DNA of 64,000 nucleotides. Origin: Hymenobacter swuensis DY53. GTDB lineage: Bacteria; Bacteroidota; Bacteroidia; Cytophagales; Hymenobacteraceae. Under the pieces are notes generated by a model. The model saw nothing but the letters and a program-made list of their open reading frames with translations. It made no database searches and was not told the DNA's origin. Both the position numbers and the translations under genes were made by a program. The stretch is from the NCBI RefSeq assembly GCF_000576555.1, contig NZ_CP007145.1, positions 3,990,501-4,054,500 of the forward strand, given 5' to 3'. Below are positions 31,973 through 42,224 of this stretch, piece by piece (the first letter of the stretch is position 1; each line of letters opens with the position of its first letter).

Positions 31973-34054
31973 TTAGCGGGTGTGCACCAGCTTGATGGAC
32001 TGCAACACCGTGCGACCGGAAGCAATAGTCAGCACGTACGTGCCGTCAGCCAGTTCAGGCCCCGCTTTCCACGACAGGTCGTAAGTACCTGGCTTGTGGT
32101 TTTTGCTGTTCATCAGGGTAGCTACCCGCCGGCCGGTCAGGTCGCTCACGTACATCGTCAGCATGCTCTTCTCGGCCACTTCGTAGTGCAGGTTGGTGCT
32201 TTCAGCGAAGGGGTTCGGATAGTTTTGCGCTACCGCTACAATAGAGGGCTTCAGACCCAGGCCGAAGGCTCCGCGCTGCGAGGTGATAGTGCTCTGCGCC
32301 TTCGTGCCGCTCCAGGGCGTCTGAGCGTATGGGAACGTAGAGCGGAACGTGGTATCGTTGGCTTCGATGCCCGTGCGGAAGGCCAGCACGTTAGTCAGGC
32401 CGTTAGTGGTTTCGTAGGGCAGACCAATGGCGGCCAGCACTACCCCACCCACGGCTTGCAGCTCAATGCGGGTCACGTCATCCTCCAGGCGCCGCCCGTT
32501 CGGGAAGCCGTCCATGTTCGGAATGGCCTGCAGCGTGGTGGTGGTATTGAAGCGGGCATCGGTGAGGCCCAGCACGGCAGCGTACAGCAGGCCTTCGGAG
32601 CTAAAATCGGCTGAGTTACGGGGCGTGGCAGGCACGGCCATGTTCAGGCGCAGCATGTCGCCACCCACGCCGGCCGCAGCGGCCGGGTTGTCGATGAGCG
32701 GCAGGAAGTTGTTGATAAATGGCTTGCCAGCGGCCAGCGGGTTGCCGGCGGGTTTGCCGGTAGCCAGCTGATATGGCCGCACATTAGGCACCCCGGTATG
32801 GAAAATCGGCAGAATATCCACCGAACGGGGTTTGGCGGGGCGCAGCAGGTATTCGGCGTAGCCACCAGCAGCAATTTTGGCGAAGGCCGTACCGGCTACA
32901 TCAGCGGCCGGCGCGTTCAGCAGGGCCGAAACGCCGTCTTTGCCGTTGGCGAAGTCAAATGCGCCCAGCGAATTGCGCTGAATCCGCAACTGCCCCAGGC
33001 CGGGTACCGCCGTCCCGAAGTACCCCGCGCCCTCGGCCATGTACAGGCCCAACTCAGGGTTCGACATGTAGTCCTCGGTTGTGGCAGCTTCGGTGTAGGG
33101 CGTAGCGGCGTTCCAGGCGTCTTTGGCCCCGATGGGCTGGATAACCTCGTTGGTGAGCGGCATGCCGATGCGCGATACCTGCACCCAGTTACCGCTGTGC
33201 GTCTGGGTCCCGTCGGTATTCAGGGTGCGCATGGCGGGTCGGCTGGCGGAAGCCCAGACCCCGATTACGTAGTCCGAATCCAGGATATTGGCGGCCTGCG
33301 CACCGGTTTTACCGTCTTTCTGCAACTCCGAAATGGGAATCTGCAGCGCAATAGTGTGGGTGTTTTTCTTGGCCAGACCGTCGCGGGCCGCAGCCGTCCG
33401 AATGCCGCCCAGATCGAAAATACCGCCCAGATCCGTGAAGAACGGATCATCTACCGGTCCGCAGAATACTTTAACATTACCGACCGTCTGAATGGCACCG
33501 GTCATCAGGCTTTCATAGCTCGGTGCACCCAGGCCGGCGGCTCCCTGAATGGAGCGCGGCCCAATGTTGGGTGGTGGCACAATACCCCCGTTCACAATAG
33601 CCGTGAAAGCACCGCCGTTGCGGCTTACTTCCAGTGTGTAGGTGGCCTTCAGGTTTTGCTTGCCCAGCCGGATATTGAAGAACGTGGTGGCGTCTTCATT
33701 CACCCGCCGGAACGTGAAGCGGTAGGTAATATCGTCCTGGTTGGCGTTGGCACCGCTGTTCTTGACGTGAATCTCGTAGCGCACATTCTCGCCGAACGTA
33801 TTGTAGTTCGGGCCACCCTGGGGCAGCTCCAGCGGAATGTAGTTGGCAATGATGTTGATCATCTCCGCGTTGTTGGGGTCGCGGAATGCGTACAAATCGG
33901 TGTTGTCGGCCAACGGGTCGTCGGCAATGAGGGGGGCTTCGCGGTGGCTGGAAGCTTCCAGGGGGCTGTGTTGTCCACTCCAGGCCAGCAGGCCGGCTAC
34001 CGCAGTAGCTGCCAGAGACAGGTGGAGAATCGGACGCGTAAGCGTTTTCTTCAT
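31973..34054 (-). CDS. Exported DUF4331 protein with T9SS sorting domain
   Basis: About 693 residues. A signal peptide (MKKTLTRPILHLSLAATAVA) precedes the DUF4331 domain, recognisable by SSHREAPLIADDPLADNTDL near residue 33 and DLYAFRDPNNAEMINIIANY. Further conserved pieces are VRYEIHVKNSG, WVQVSRIGMPLTNEVIQPI and RLNMAVPATPR. The function of DUF4331 is not known. The last about 85 residues are a type A sorting domain (YPNPFAESTNLHYEV, SDLTGRRVATLMN, PGTYDLSWKAG), so the protein is passed through the outer membrane by the type IX system. The start at 34052-34054 fits the signal peptide. It is the first gene of the run down to 26706. A dyad (34115-34135) lies about 60 bases upstream. Confidence 0.92.
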   Translation of the reverse strand: MKKTLTRPILHLSLAATAVAGLLAWSGQHSPLEASSHREAPLIADDPLADNTDLYAFRDPNNAEMINIIANYIPLELPQGGPNYNTFGENVRYEIHVKNSGANANQDDITYRFTFRRVNEDATTFFNIRLGKQNLKATYTLEVSRNGGAFTAIVNGGIVPPPNIGPRSIQGAAGLGAPSYESLMTGAIQTVGNVKVFCGPVDDPFFTDLGGIFDLGGIRTAAARDGLAKKNTHTIALQIPISELQKDGKTGAQAANILDSDYVIGVWASASRPAMRTLNTDGTQTHSGNWVQVSRIGMPLTNEVIQPIGAKDAWNAATPYTEAATTEDYMSNPELGLYMAEGAGYFGTAVPGLGQLRIQRNSLGAFDFANGKDGVSALLNAPAADVAGTAFAKIAAGGYAEYLLRPAKPRSVDILPIFHTGVPNVRPYQLATGKPAGNPLAAGKPFINNFLPLIDNPAAAAGVGGDMLRLNMAVPATPRNSADFSSEGLLYAAVLGLTDARFNTTTTLQAIPNMDGFPNGRRLEDDVTRIELQAVGGVVLAAIGLPYETTNGLTNVLAFRTGIEANDTTFRSTFPYAQTPWSGTKAQSTITSQRGAFGLGLKPSIVAVAQNYPNPFAESTNLHYEVAEKSMLTMYVSDLTGRRVATLMNSKNHKPGTYDLSWKAGPELADGTYVLTIASGRTVLQSIKLVHTR

Positions 34055-34529
34055 AATTAAGGATAGGTTGGGAATGGGTGAGAAATACTGCCTGAAACCA
34101 GACAGCTGCACGAGCGGTCATCAACATGATGACCGGGAAAAGCCGGAAGAAAAACGGTGTGCAAAGCGGCTCGCCTAAACAGGTAGCAAACCGGCAGAAC
34201 TGCCAGCTCCGCGAAAAGCGCGAAGCAGCAGGATGAATAGCGCGGATAAGTAGTGGTGATACGGTGGCGGAGAACCTGTCGGATTTGAATAGCCGAAATC
34301 TTATACGTCTAATTTCACCGGTTACGGAACTATCCCCGTGGCAGTGCAGCACCGCAGGTTTTCCAAGTCTTTATAGGTAGTTTTCTTTGCTATTCGGCCC
34401 ACTTAGTCGGGCCATCAGTTACCGCGCTTTTGTTGCGTATTTTTGCGCCATTCGGGCCGGCAACCGGTTATAGCGGTTGTTACCTTCTCGCTTTTTTCTC
34501 CGGTGCGCCCTGGCGTGCCTTCTGTCTAT
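34055..34529. other. Divergent promoter region between DUF4331 and hscA
   Basis: 475 bases without a convincing gene. A dyad CGGTCATC-AACAT-GATGACCG lies at 34115-34135, in the leader of the DUF4331 gene, and may be an operator or a 5' hairpin. A TATTTTTG box at 34438-34445 faces hscA. Nothing recognisable is seen in between; the longer plus-strand frame at the right end is only the out-of-family extension of hscA. Confidence 0.5.
34438..34445 (+). promoter_or_regulatory. TATTTTTG candidate -7 box of hscA
   Basis: An exact TAnnTTTG match, giving a leader of about 80 bases before the ATG at 34530. A TTG stands just upstream at 34433-34435, too close to be a -33 element. Confidence 0.5.
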
Positions 34530-36392
34530 ATGGCCAAAGTCGCAATCAACCTCTCTACCGGGAGTATTCAACAGGAAGAAATTATTGTCGGCATCGACCT
34601 GGGCACGACCAATTCTCTGGTTGCCTACATTCACCCTGACGGCCGTCAGCCGCTAGCCATCAACGACCAGGGCCGGGGTACCATCGTGCCATCGGTGGTG
34701 CATTTTCCGGCCGGTGGCGAAACTCCGATAGTGGGCACTGAAGCCAAGGATTTTCTGCTTACCGACCCGCAGAATACCATTTACTCGGTGAAGCGGCTGC
34801 TGGGCAAAAGCTATAAAGACCTGGGCCAGCACGCCCGGGACCTGGGCTATAAGGTGATTGACGACAACTCGGAAGGGCTGGTCAAGATTCGGGTAGGCGA
34901 CCGGTTTTTCTCACCCATTGAGTTGTCGGCCGAGATTCTGAAGGAGCTGCGGGCCCGGGCCGAGCACGCGCTAAAGACACCTGTGAACAAGGCCGTCATT
35001 ACGGTGCCCGCTTACTTCAACGACTCCCAGCGCCAAGCCACCCGCGACGCGGGCCGGCTGGCGGGCCTGGAGGTGCTGCGCATCGTGAACGAGCCCACGG
35101 CGGCGGCGCTGGCTTACGGCATCGGCCTGAACCCCGATGAGGAAAAGACCGTGGCTGTGTACGATTTGGGCGGCGGCACCTTCGACGTGAGCCTGCTACA
35201 CCTGCACCAGGGCATTTTTGAAGTCTTGAGCACCAACGGCGACACGTACCTAGGCGGCGACGACCTGGACCGCGCCATTTCCGACCACTGGACCGCGCAC
35301 TACAGCTTGGCTGACCATCTGCAGGACAACGGACCGCTGCAACAGGAGTTGCGGCTGCTGGCCGAATCGGCCAAGCGGTACCTGAGCCAGCACGACGACT
35401 TCGCTGGCAACCTCGGCGACGACGTGGTGGTACGACTCAGCAAAACCGAGTTCAATGCGCTGGTACAGCCCCTGGTGGACCGCACCATCACCTCCTGCCA
35501 ACAGGCCCTCACCGATGCCGGCCTGACGCCCAGCCAGCTCGATGCCGTGCTGCTGGTGGGCGGCTCCACCCGCGTACCGCTGGTGTACGACGCAGTTTCG
35601 GAGTTCTTCGGACAGTCGGCCAATAAATCGCTCAACCCCGACGAAGTAGTGGCTCTGGGCGCGGCTATTCAGGCCGACATTCTGGCTGGCAACCGCCGCG
35701 ACGTGCTGCTGCTGGACGTGACACCCCTCACGCTGGGCATCGAAACCCTGGGCGGGCTTATGGATCCTATTATTCCGCGCAACTCCAAAATCCCGACCAA
35801 GGCCGGCCGCCAATATACCACCTCCGTGGACGGACAGGTAAACCTGAAGATTTCGGTGTATCAAGGCGAGCGGGATTTAGTGCAGGAAAACCGCAAGCTG
35901 GCTGAGTTCGACCTGCGCGGCATTCCGGCCATGCCCGCCGGCCTGCCCAAAGTAGACGTGAATTTCCTGCTCAACGCCGACGGCATCCTGCAGGTAGAAG
36001 CCATTGAATTGCGCTCCAACACGCGCCAAGCCGTGGAAATTAAGCCCCAGTACGGCCTCACCGATGACCAGGTGGAGCAGATGCTGATGGACTCGCTCAC
36101 CCACGCCCGCGAGGATGTAGCTGCCCGCATGGTGATTGAGGCCCGCACCGTGGCCGAGCAGATGCTGTATCAGGTAGAGCGGTTCGTGGCCAAGAACGGT
36201 CAGCACCTCACTCCCGAGGAAATTACCCAGACCCAGGCCGGCGTAACTACGCTGCGTGCTGCCCTCGAAACCAAGGAGAAAGACACCATCCTCAAAGCTG
36301 TGGATGAGCTGGAAGAACTCACGCGCCCCTTCGCGGAGCGCGTGATGAACATCAGCATCAGCCAGGCTATGGCCGGCAAAAAAATTGGCTGA
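34530..36392 (+). CDS. hscA: Hsp70-family chaperone HscA (Fe-S cluster assembly)
   Basis: About 620 residues. The ATPase domain has [17 protein letters not shown] (18-34), [32 protein letters not shown] and [13 protein letters not shown]. The substrate-binding domain follows from about residue 390 ([20 protein letters not shown]). The N-terminal [17 protein letters not shown] matches what I recall of HscA-type proteins in Bacteroidota rather than DnaK; no hscB or isc gene is in this window, so the Fe-S role is inferred. The ATG at 34530 is chosen over the longer frame at 34443, whose first 29 residues are not family-like. The stop lies inside a 16-bp tandem duplication. Confidence 0.9.
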   Translation: MAKVAINLSTGSIQQEEIIVGIDLGTTNSLVAYIHPDGRQPLAINDQGRGTIVPSVVHFPAGGETPIVGTEAKDFLLTDPQNTIYSVKRLLGKSYKDLGQHARDLGYKVIDDNSEGLVKIRVGDRFFSPIELSAEILKELRARAEHALKTPVNKAVITVPAYFNDSQRQATRDAGRLAGLEVLRIVNEPTAAALAYGIGLNPDEEKTVAVYDLGGGTFDVSLLHLHQGIFEVLSTNGDTYLGGDDLDRAISDHWTAHYSLADHLQDNGPLQQELRLLAESAKRYLSQHDDFAGNLGDDVVVRLSKTEFNALVQPLVDRTITSCQQALTDAGLTPSQLDAVLLVGGSTRVPLVYDAVSEFFGQSANKSLNPDEVVALGAAIQADILAGNRRDVLLLDVTPLTLGIETLGGLMDPIIPRNSKIPTKAGRQYTTSVDGQVNLKISVYQGERDLVQENRKLAEFDLRGIPAMPAGLPKVDVNFLLNADGILQVEAIELRSNTRQAVEIKPQYGLTDDQVEQMLMDSLTHAREDVAARMVIEARTVAEQMLYQVERFVAKNGQHLTPEEITQTQAGVTTLRAALETKEKDTILKAVDELEELTRPFAERVMNISISQAMAGKKIG

Positions 36393-36416
36393 TAGTATCA
36401 TTGGCTGATAGTATCA
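36385..36416. repeat. Exact 16-bp tandem duplication at the hscA stop
   Basis: TTGGCTGATAGTATCA occurs twice in a row (36385-36400 and 36401-36416). The first copy includes the last two codons and the TGA stop of hscA; the second repeats GGC TGA just downstream. Confidence 0.9.
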
Positions 36417-36437
36417 CTTGACACACTAAAAAGCATA

Positions 36438-36475
36438 GAAAAGCCCCGCTGTCAGTACTGATGGTGGGGCTTTTC
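36438..36475 (+). terminator. Intrinsic terminator of hscA
   Basis: A 10-bp stem, GAAAAGCCCC with GGGGCTTTTC, and an 18-base loop, followed by T-rich sequence. Confidence 0.8.
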
Positions 36476-36595
36476 ATTTTCTGTCTGCAGCTTTACACCC
36501 CGTGCTTATCCGCCAACAAGCACTAAAGAGTACAAAGGCTGTCTATAGGCCAGATTTAGTTCCATCAGCAGCCATAAACAGTATAAAAAGTTCCT

Positions 36596-37807
36596 ATGAA
36601 CCTGCACCTTGCCCGCCTCTGCGACATAGCCCAACAACATAGCCGCCGCATTATCGGGCTGATGTCGGGAACGTCCTTAGATGGGCTGGATGTAGCGCTG
36701 TGTCGCCTGCATGGGCACGGTACCACCACGCGGTTGGAGCTGGAGCAGTTTGCCACGGTGCCGTACACGGAGGAAGTACGCCGCCGCGTCCGGCAGGTAT
36801 TCGCGCGGGAACAGGTCAGTCTGGAATACTTAACGCTGCTACACGCTTGGCTGGGCCGGCTGCATGCGGATATGATACTCACCTGCCTGCAGCAATGGCA
36901 GGTAGCTGCCGCCGAAATCGACCTCATTGCCAGCCACGGTCAGACGGTGTACCATGCCCCCGCTCACCAGCACCAGCAGCCCGATTTTACGGGTATTCAT
37001 GCTACACTGCAACTCGGCGACGCCGACCATCTGGCCGTGGCAACCAGTATCATTACGCTCAGCGACTTCCGGCAGAAGCATGTAGCCGCCGGCGGTGAAG
37101 GGGCGCCTCTGGCCGCGTACGGTGACTATTTGCTATTAAGTAGTGCTACGGAAGAACGGCTGCTACTTAATCTGGGCGGTATTGCCAACTTCACGTATCT
37201 GCCCCAGGCCGGGGCCGATAGCACCCGCGCCTTCAGTACCGATACCGGCCCTGGCAATACCCTCCTCGATGCTGCGGTACGGGCGCATCATCCTACCCTC
37301 AGCTATGATGTCGATGGCCTCTTAGCTGCTGCCGGGCAAGTTCACCACGATTTGCTTGATGAGTTGCTACGCACTTCCTTTTTTGAAGCACCGCTGCCTA
37401 AAACAACTGGTCCCGAGTTGTTCGGTCCGGCTTACGTGCAGGCAGCCCGGCACCGTACGGGTACGCTAAATCTGCGGCTGGAAGATTTACTGGCTACTCT
37501 GGTTGAACTTAGTGCTATTGGCGTAGCGCAGGCAGCCCGGCTGGCATTCGGCCCGCAACCTGCTTTGGCGGTGTATGCCAGCGGCGGTGGGGCGCACAAC
37601 CCTGCCCTTATGGCGGCCCTGCAACGGCAGCTGCCAGCCTGTTCTTTTGCCACTACCGACGCGTTGGGCATAGCACCGGATGCAAAGGAGGCTATTCTGT
37701 TTGCCGTGCTGGCTAATGAGGCCGTAGCCGGACAACCGGTCAGCATCGGGGCCGGGCGGCAACGGGTACCGGCCGTAAGTATGGGCAAAATTTCCTTGCC
37801 CGGATAA
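36596..37807 (+). CDS. anmK: Anhydro-N-acetylmuramic acid kinase
   Basis: Phosphorylates and opens 1,6-anhydro-MurNAc to MurNAc 6-phosphate in peptidoglycan recycling. The 403-residue length is right. Motifs are the phosphate loop IIGLMSGTSLDGLDVALC (19-36), LIASHGQTVYH, LLNLGGIANFTYLP and AFSTDTGPGNTLLDA, and a late VYASGGGAHNPALM. The protein is cytoplasmic with an ASKHA fold. The gene stands alone, with the next gene convergent 7 bases away. No clear promoter box is seen upstream. Confidence 0.97.
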   Translation: MNLHLARLCDIAQQHSRRIIGLMSGTSLDGLDVALCRLHGHGTTTRLELEQFATVPYTEEVRRRVRQVFAREQVSLEYLTLLHAWLGRLHADMILTCLQQWQVAAAEIDLIASHGQTVYHAPAHQHQQPDFTGIHATLQLGDADHLAVATSIITLSDFRQKHVAAGGEGAPLAAYGDYLLLSSATEERLLLNLGGIANFTYLPQAGADSTRAFSTDTGPGNTLLDAAVRAHHPTLSYDVDGLLAAAGQVHHDLLDELLRTSFFEAPLPKTTGPELFGPAYVQAARHRTGTLNLRLEDLLATLVELSAIGVAQAARLAFGPQPALAVYASGGGAHNPALMAALQRQLPACSFATTDALGIAPDAKEAILFAVLANEAVAGQPVSIGAGRQRVPAVSMGKISLPG

Positions 37808-37814
37808 CCAGCGG

Positions 37815-38255
37815 TTATGGCCGCAGCCTGATCAACCCAAATCCCTGAATCTGGCGGGCAGCAGAATCCTGAAACGTCACGTCAAGCTGGAAACGAGGGC
37901 CGGGACGCAAACTATCGGCCCGGTAGCTGAACGCTACGAAAGGTTGAACGTGTTCTTCTTCCCGCAACCGGTACCCAAGTTTGTACAAATCGATAACCGG
38001 CCCGTACGTGCGGGCCTGCTCAATGATGGGCAGCGCAGCCGTCCGAAAAGCCGCTAGAGGCAGTTGCCTTTGTGCTTCGGGGCTGAGATGCTCATAGGCC
38101 GTATTCCAGTTGCCCGCCAGCAGTGCCAGCAGAAACTGCCGCGCTACCTGCACCTGCGACGACTGGGTCTGCTGCGCCTGCAAGGGCACTACACACGTCA
38201 GCAGAACAGCTAGTACACCGATGTAAAAGCTCCGAACTGAATAGCTGCGTTTCAT
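37815..38255 (-). CDS. Exported hypothetical protein, DUF3887-like
   Basis: About 146 residues with a signal peptide (SFYIGVLAVLLTCVVPLQAQ). The mature part, ARQFLLALLAGNWNTAYEHL followed by a cone-shaped beta segment ending GFGLIRLRP, looks like a small NTF2-like or DUF3887 fold. That is a shape-based guess; no active site is assigned. The gene ends 7 bases from the convergent anmK and lies about 70 bases downstream of the CARDB protein gene in the same direction. Confidence 0.7.
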   Translation of the reverse strand: MKRSYSVRSFYIGVLAVLLTCVVPLQAQQTQSSQVQVARQFLLALLAGNWNTAYEHLSPEAQRQLPLAAFRTAALPIIEQARTYGPVIDLYKLGYRLREEEHVQPFVAFSYRADSLRPGPRFQLDVTFQDSAARQIQGFGLIRLRP

Positions 38256-38327
38256 ATTCCGAAGGCCAAGGTGAGCTAGTTAAGCACGGTAAGTTGTAGT
38301 GTAGTCAGGCGCAGCTGAACTACCCGG

Positions 38328-39431
38328 TTACTGCACTACTATCCGCCGGACCATCTGCTGGCCTGCTCCTCCTACGTGCAGCAGGTATAGTCCGGACGGC
38401 ATCTGCGTTGTTTCAATTCGAGCCCACGTTCCGCCCATCACTATCGAGGTACCGGTTACCGGCCTTCCCAACGCGTCCGTCAGCATGGCGGTCAGTGGTT
38501 GGGTTGCCCTAGGGTTGCTCAGTTTCACCAGTATAGGGGCTCCCCTCTCCACAGGATTCGGCTGTACCTCAATCCCGGTTGCGGAAGCGGCCAAACCAGT
38601 GGCGGTTACACTGCCCGTAACGCGTAGGGCTAATGCCCGAGAGTTGTTGTTCTCATTCGACTCAATAACCATATTCCGAGGGTCAATCATGACCACCAGA
38701 TAGTAATTACCGGGGGCGGTAGTAAGTGGCACAGTAAGCACAGGAGCCGAAAAAATACTCCCCACGCCTGTTCCCCCACCAGTTACCCCTCCCAGACTAC
38801 TGTTAGTCACGGTGCCCAGTAACACGTCACTGGCCGCCGAAAAAACGGTATCAACCGACAGATAAAAGCCGATTTCATGGGCAGCAGCGCCCACAGGTCC
38901 CCGGTTGTAGATAAAGGAAAACACCCCGGTGCTGCCACCGGCCGGCAGTGCACTGAACGACAGCGAAGGCCGCCATAACTCCAGATCCGGTAATGCCACC
39001 GTTCCGGTGGTAATAGTGAGCGGGAAGCTTACTACGTTGTTTGTCTCATCGGATTCCCGCTCGGCATTCAACGGATCAGCCACCAGCACCAACCGGTAAG
39101 AGCCGTCTGGTACCAGCGGGAAGCGGGCCGTAACCGCGCAGGTACCCGACTGCCCCGGAAACAACAGCGACTGGCACGTTGTCCCCAGAAAGGTATCGGT
39201 AGCATCCCACGTAGCATCTCCCGACAAATAGTAGCCAATGCAGTTGAACTGGGAGCCGTTTGTGCCCTGGTTTTTTATGTTGGCCGCCATGTAGGCAGTT
39301 CCTCCGGCCAGCACGGAGGTAGGAGTATCAAACGGGGCCACAACAACCAAATCGGGTTGGTTCTGGCCTTGCGCGGATACGGAAAGACAGCTCAAAATTG
39401 CCCAAAGAGTTAATAGCAGTATAGTTTTCAT
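38328..39431 (-). CDS. Secreted CARDB-repeat protein with T9SS sorting domain
   Basis: About 367 residues. Signal peptide MKTILLLTLWAILSCLSVSAQ. Two CARDB-type beta-sandwich repeats follow, each ending in the pattern of ERESDETNNVVSFPL and VIESNENNNSRALAL, which is the usual cell-adhesion-related domain end. The C-terminal 80 residues (GIEVQPNPVERGAPI, LTDALGRPVTGTSI, MPSGLYLLHVGGAGQQ) form a type A sorting domain, so the protein is exported by the type IX system and probably attached to the surface. Role: adhesion or substrate binding is inferred. The ATG at 39429-39431 is preferred; five earlier residues are possible. Confidence 0.85.
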   Translation of the reverse strand: MKTILLLTLWAILSCLSVSAQGQNQPDLVVVAPFDTPTSVLAGGTAYMAANIKNQGTNGSQFNCIGYYLSGDATWDATDTFLGTTCQSLLFPGQSGTCAVTARFPLVPDGSYRLVLVADPLNAERESDETNNVVSFPLTITTGTVALPDLELWRPSLSFSALPAGGSTGVFSFIYNRGPVGAAAHEIGFYLSVDTVFSAASDVLLGTVTNSSLGGVTGGGTGVGSIFSAPVLTVPLTTAPGNYYLVVMIDPRNMVIESNENNNSRALALRVTGSVTATGLAASATGIEVQPNPVERGAPILVKLSNPRATQPLTAMLTDALGRPVTGTSIVMGGTWARIETTQMPSGLYLLHVGGAGQQMVRRIVVQ

Positions 39432-39464
39432 CATACGTTGCGTCAATGACCGTCTTGGATAGAA

Positions 39465-39779
39465 CTACTTCTTTTCCGCTGGCACCAGCAGGAACACGTC
39501 TTCGCCGGGCCGCTTCATAATGTATTTCTCGCGGGCAAATTTCTCCAGCAACTCCGGACTGCTGAGCAGCTCGGCTCGGTCACTTTTCACCTTGTCAATT
39601 TCGCGCAGGTAGTACTGCTTATCGGTTTGCAGCTCCTGCCACTTGGCGTACATATCGTATTGCTTCACGAAGTCGTTGGCATCAAACAGGAACATCCACA
39701 CCAGAAACGCTACTCCGGCTAGGAAGTAGAAGCTGCGCAGAAAGCGCGGAACCCGTTCAAATATTTCCAAAGCACTCAT
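39465..39779 (-). CDS. Septum formation initiator family protein (DivIC/FtsB-like)
   Basis: A small bitopic division protein, about 104 residues. It has a short cytoplasmic start, one membrane segment (SFYFLAGVAFLVWMFLF), then a coiled coil (KWQELQTDKQYYLREIDKVK) and a conserved end (LEKFAREKYIMKRPGEDVFL). The ending GEDVF is characteristic of the DivIC/FtsB family that stabilises the FtsL complex at the septum. The ATG at 39777-39779 is used. It follows eno in the same direction after 200 bases, with a terminator between. Confidence 0.92.
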   Translation of the reverse strand: MSALEIFERVPRFLRSFYFLAGVAFLVWMFLFDANDFVKQYDMYAKWQELQTDKQYYLREIDKVKSDRAELLSSPELLEKFAREKYIMKRPGEDVFLLVPAEKK

Positions 39780-39904
39780 CACGATACAAGTAAGGCGGAT
39801 GTTTTATGAGCCACATGCTGGTATTCAGAGTTGGGCTAAACAAATATCCGGCATTTTCCCCATTCCGGCTTCATCTGATTCCGGGCCCCTTCTACCACGA
39901 AAAA

Positions 39905-39934
39905 CGGCACCGCCGCCCATAGGCAACGGTGCCG
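39905..39934 (-). terminator. Intrinsic terminator of eno
   Basis: An 8-bp stem, CGGCACCG with CGGTGCCG, and a 14-base loop; the minus strand then runs into GTTTTTCG. It lies about 50 bases after the eno stop. Confidence 0.75.
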
Positions 39935-39981
39935 CTCAACAGAAATCCGGTCATTCCGGGAAATCCGTCTGAATCCGCGAA

Positions 39982-41346
<1,365 letters not shown>

Positions 41347-41418
41347 TCAATTGGTCGTTTTTGCCCAGTGCGAAATCCGGCAGTTGCCAAGCCAGCACCG
41401 AAAAAAGCGCATAGCGCA

Positions 41419-42213
41419 CTATCCTTCCAGCCAGCGGCGGAATTCCGGGGTCTGGGCGGTACTGGTCAGCAGCGGCTTGCCAGGCAACCCGCGCAGCGTT
41501 ACGGCCAGCCGGTTGTTGAAGTAGGCTTCGCTTTTCTCCACAAAAGCAATGTTTACCAGCTCCGAGCGGTTCAGCCGCCCAAAGCGGGTGGGGTCGAGCT
41601 GCCGCTCCAGCTCCGTGAGCGTGCCCTGCAACGGATAGCGCGCCCCGGCGCGGTCCACCGCGAATACCACACCTTCATCGGCCTGCATGTAGGCCACTTC
41701 CTCCACCGGCAGCACGTACAGGCCGTTGCGCATCCGCACCGAAAACCGCTGCTTGTACTGGGGCTGACTGTTTTGCCGTAGCGCCTGGCTTAGCTCGCGC
41801 AACACATCCGGTGTTAAAACCCGCGCGGGTTCTGGTACGGGGCGGCCCAGACTGGTTTTCAGACCGTGGTATTTAGCCAAAGCTTCCTGAAACTGCTCGT
41901 AGGTAAAGGGCTTGAGCAGGTAGGCAATGCCGTTACCGCGAAAGGCCGGTAGCAAAAACTGGTCGTAGGCGGTGGTGAAGATGATGGGACAGGTTACTTG
42001 AAACCGCTCGTACAACAGGAATACGTTGCCATCCAGCAATTCAATATCGGAGAAAATCAGGTCCGGCATGGAGTTGGTTTGCAGCCACGCCAGGGCTTTT
42101 TCCACGCTCCGCAGCACGGGCGGGGCAGCCCCGGTTGCCCCGCCGGCCTGCCGCAGAAACTCCACCGTCTGGCGCGCGGCCAGTTCCTCGTCTTCCAGAA
42201 TCAGAATATTCAT
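41419..42213 (-). CDS. LytTR-family response regulator
   Basis: About 264 residues. The receiver domain has the acidic pocket MNILILEDEELAARQ, phosphorylation site Asp56 in DLIFSDIELLDG and the switch region ITFTTAYDQFLLPAF-like ITFTTAYD. The C-terminal LytTR DNA-binding domain starts near residue 165 (RFSVRMRNGLYVLPVEEV) and includes FGRLNRSELVNIAFVEK and VTLRGLPGKPLLTS. It binds direct-repeat DNA sites in the family. It lies 11 bases downstream of the sensor kinase gene, a standard pair. The regulated genes are not known; the neighbouring secreted protein gene is a candidate. Confidence 0.94.
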   Translation of the reverse strand: MNILILEDEELAARQTVEFLRQAGGATGAAPPVLRSVEKALAWLQTNSMPDLIFSDIELLDGNVFLLYERFQVTCPIIFTTAYDQFLLPAFRGNGIAYLLKPFTYEQFQEALAKYHGLKTSLGRPVPEPARVLTPDVLRELSQALRQNSQPQYKQRFSVRMRNGLYVLPVEEVAYMQADEGVVFAVDRAGARYPLQGTLTELERQLDPTRFGRLNRSELVNIAFVEKSEAYFNNRLAVTLRGLPGKPLLTSTAQTPEFRRWLEG

Positions 42214-42224
42214 GCGTGTTTCCG

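Noticed and set aside
32798..34060. A 420-codon plus-strand open frame opposite DUF4331
   Set aside because: It shadows the DUF4331 coding strand and shows no domain; the minus-strand gene has a signal peptide and sorting domain.
34115..34135. CGGTCATC/GATGACCG dyad treated as a finding of its own
   Set aside because: It is short and could be either a leader hairpin or an operator; it is recorded in the intergenic entry only.
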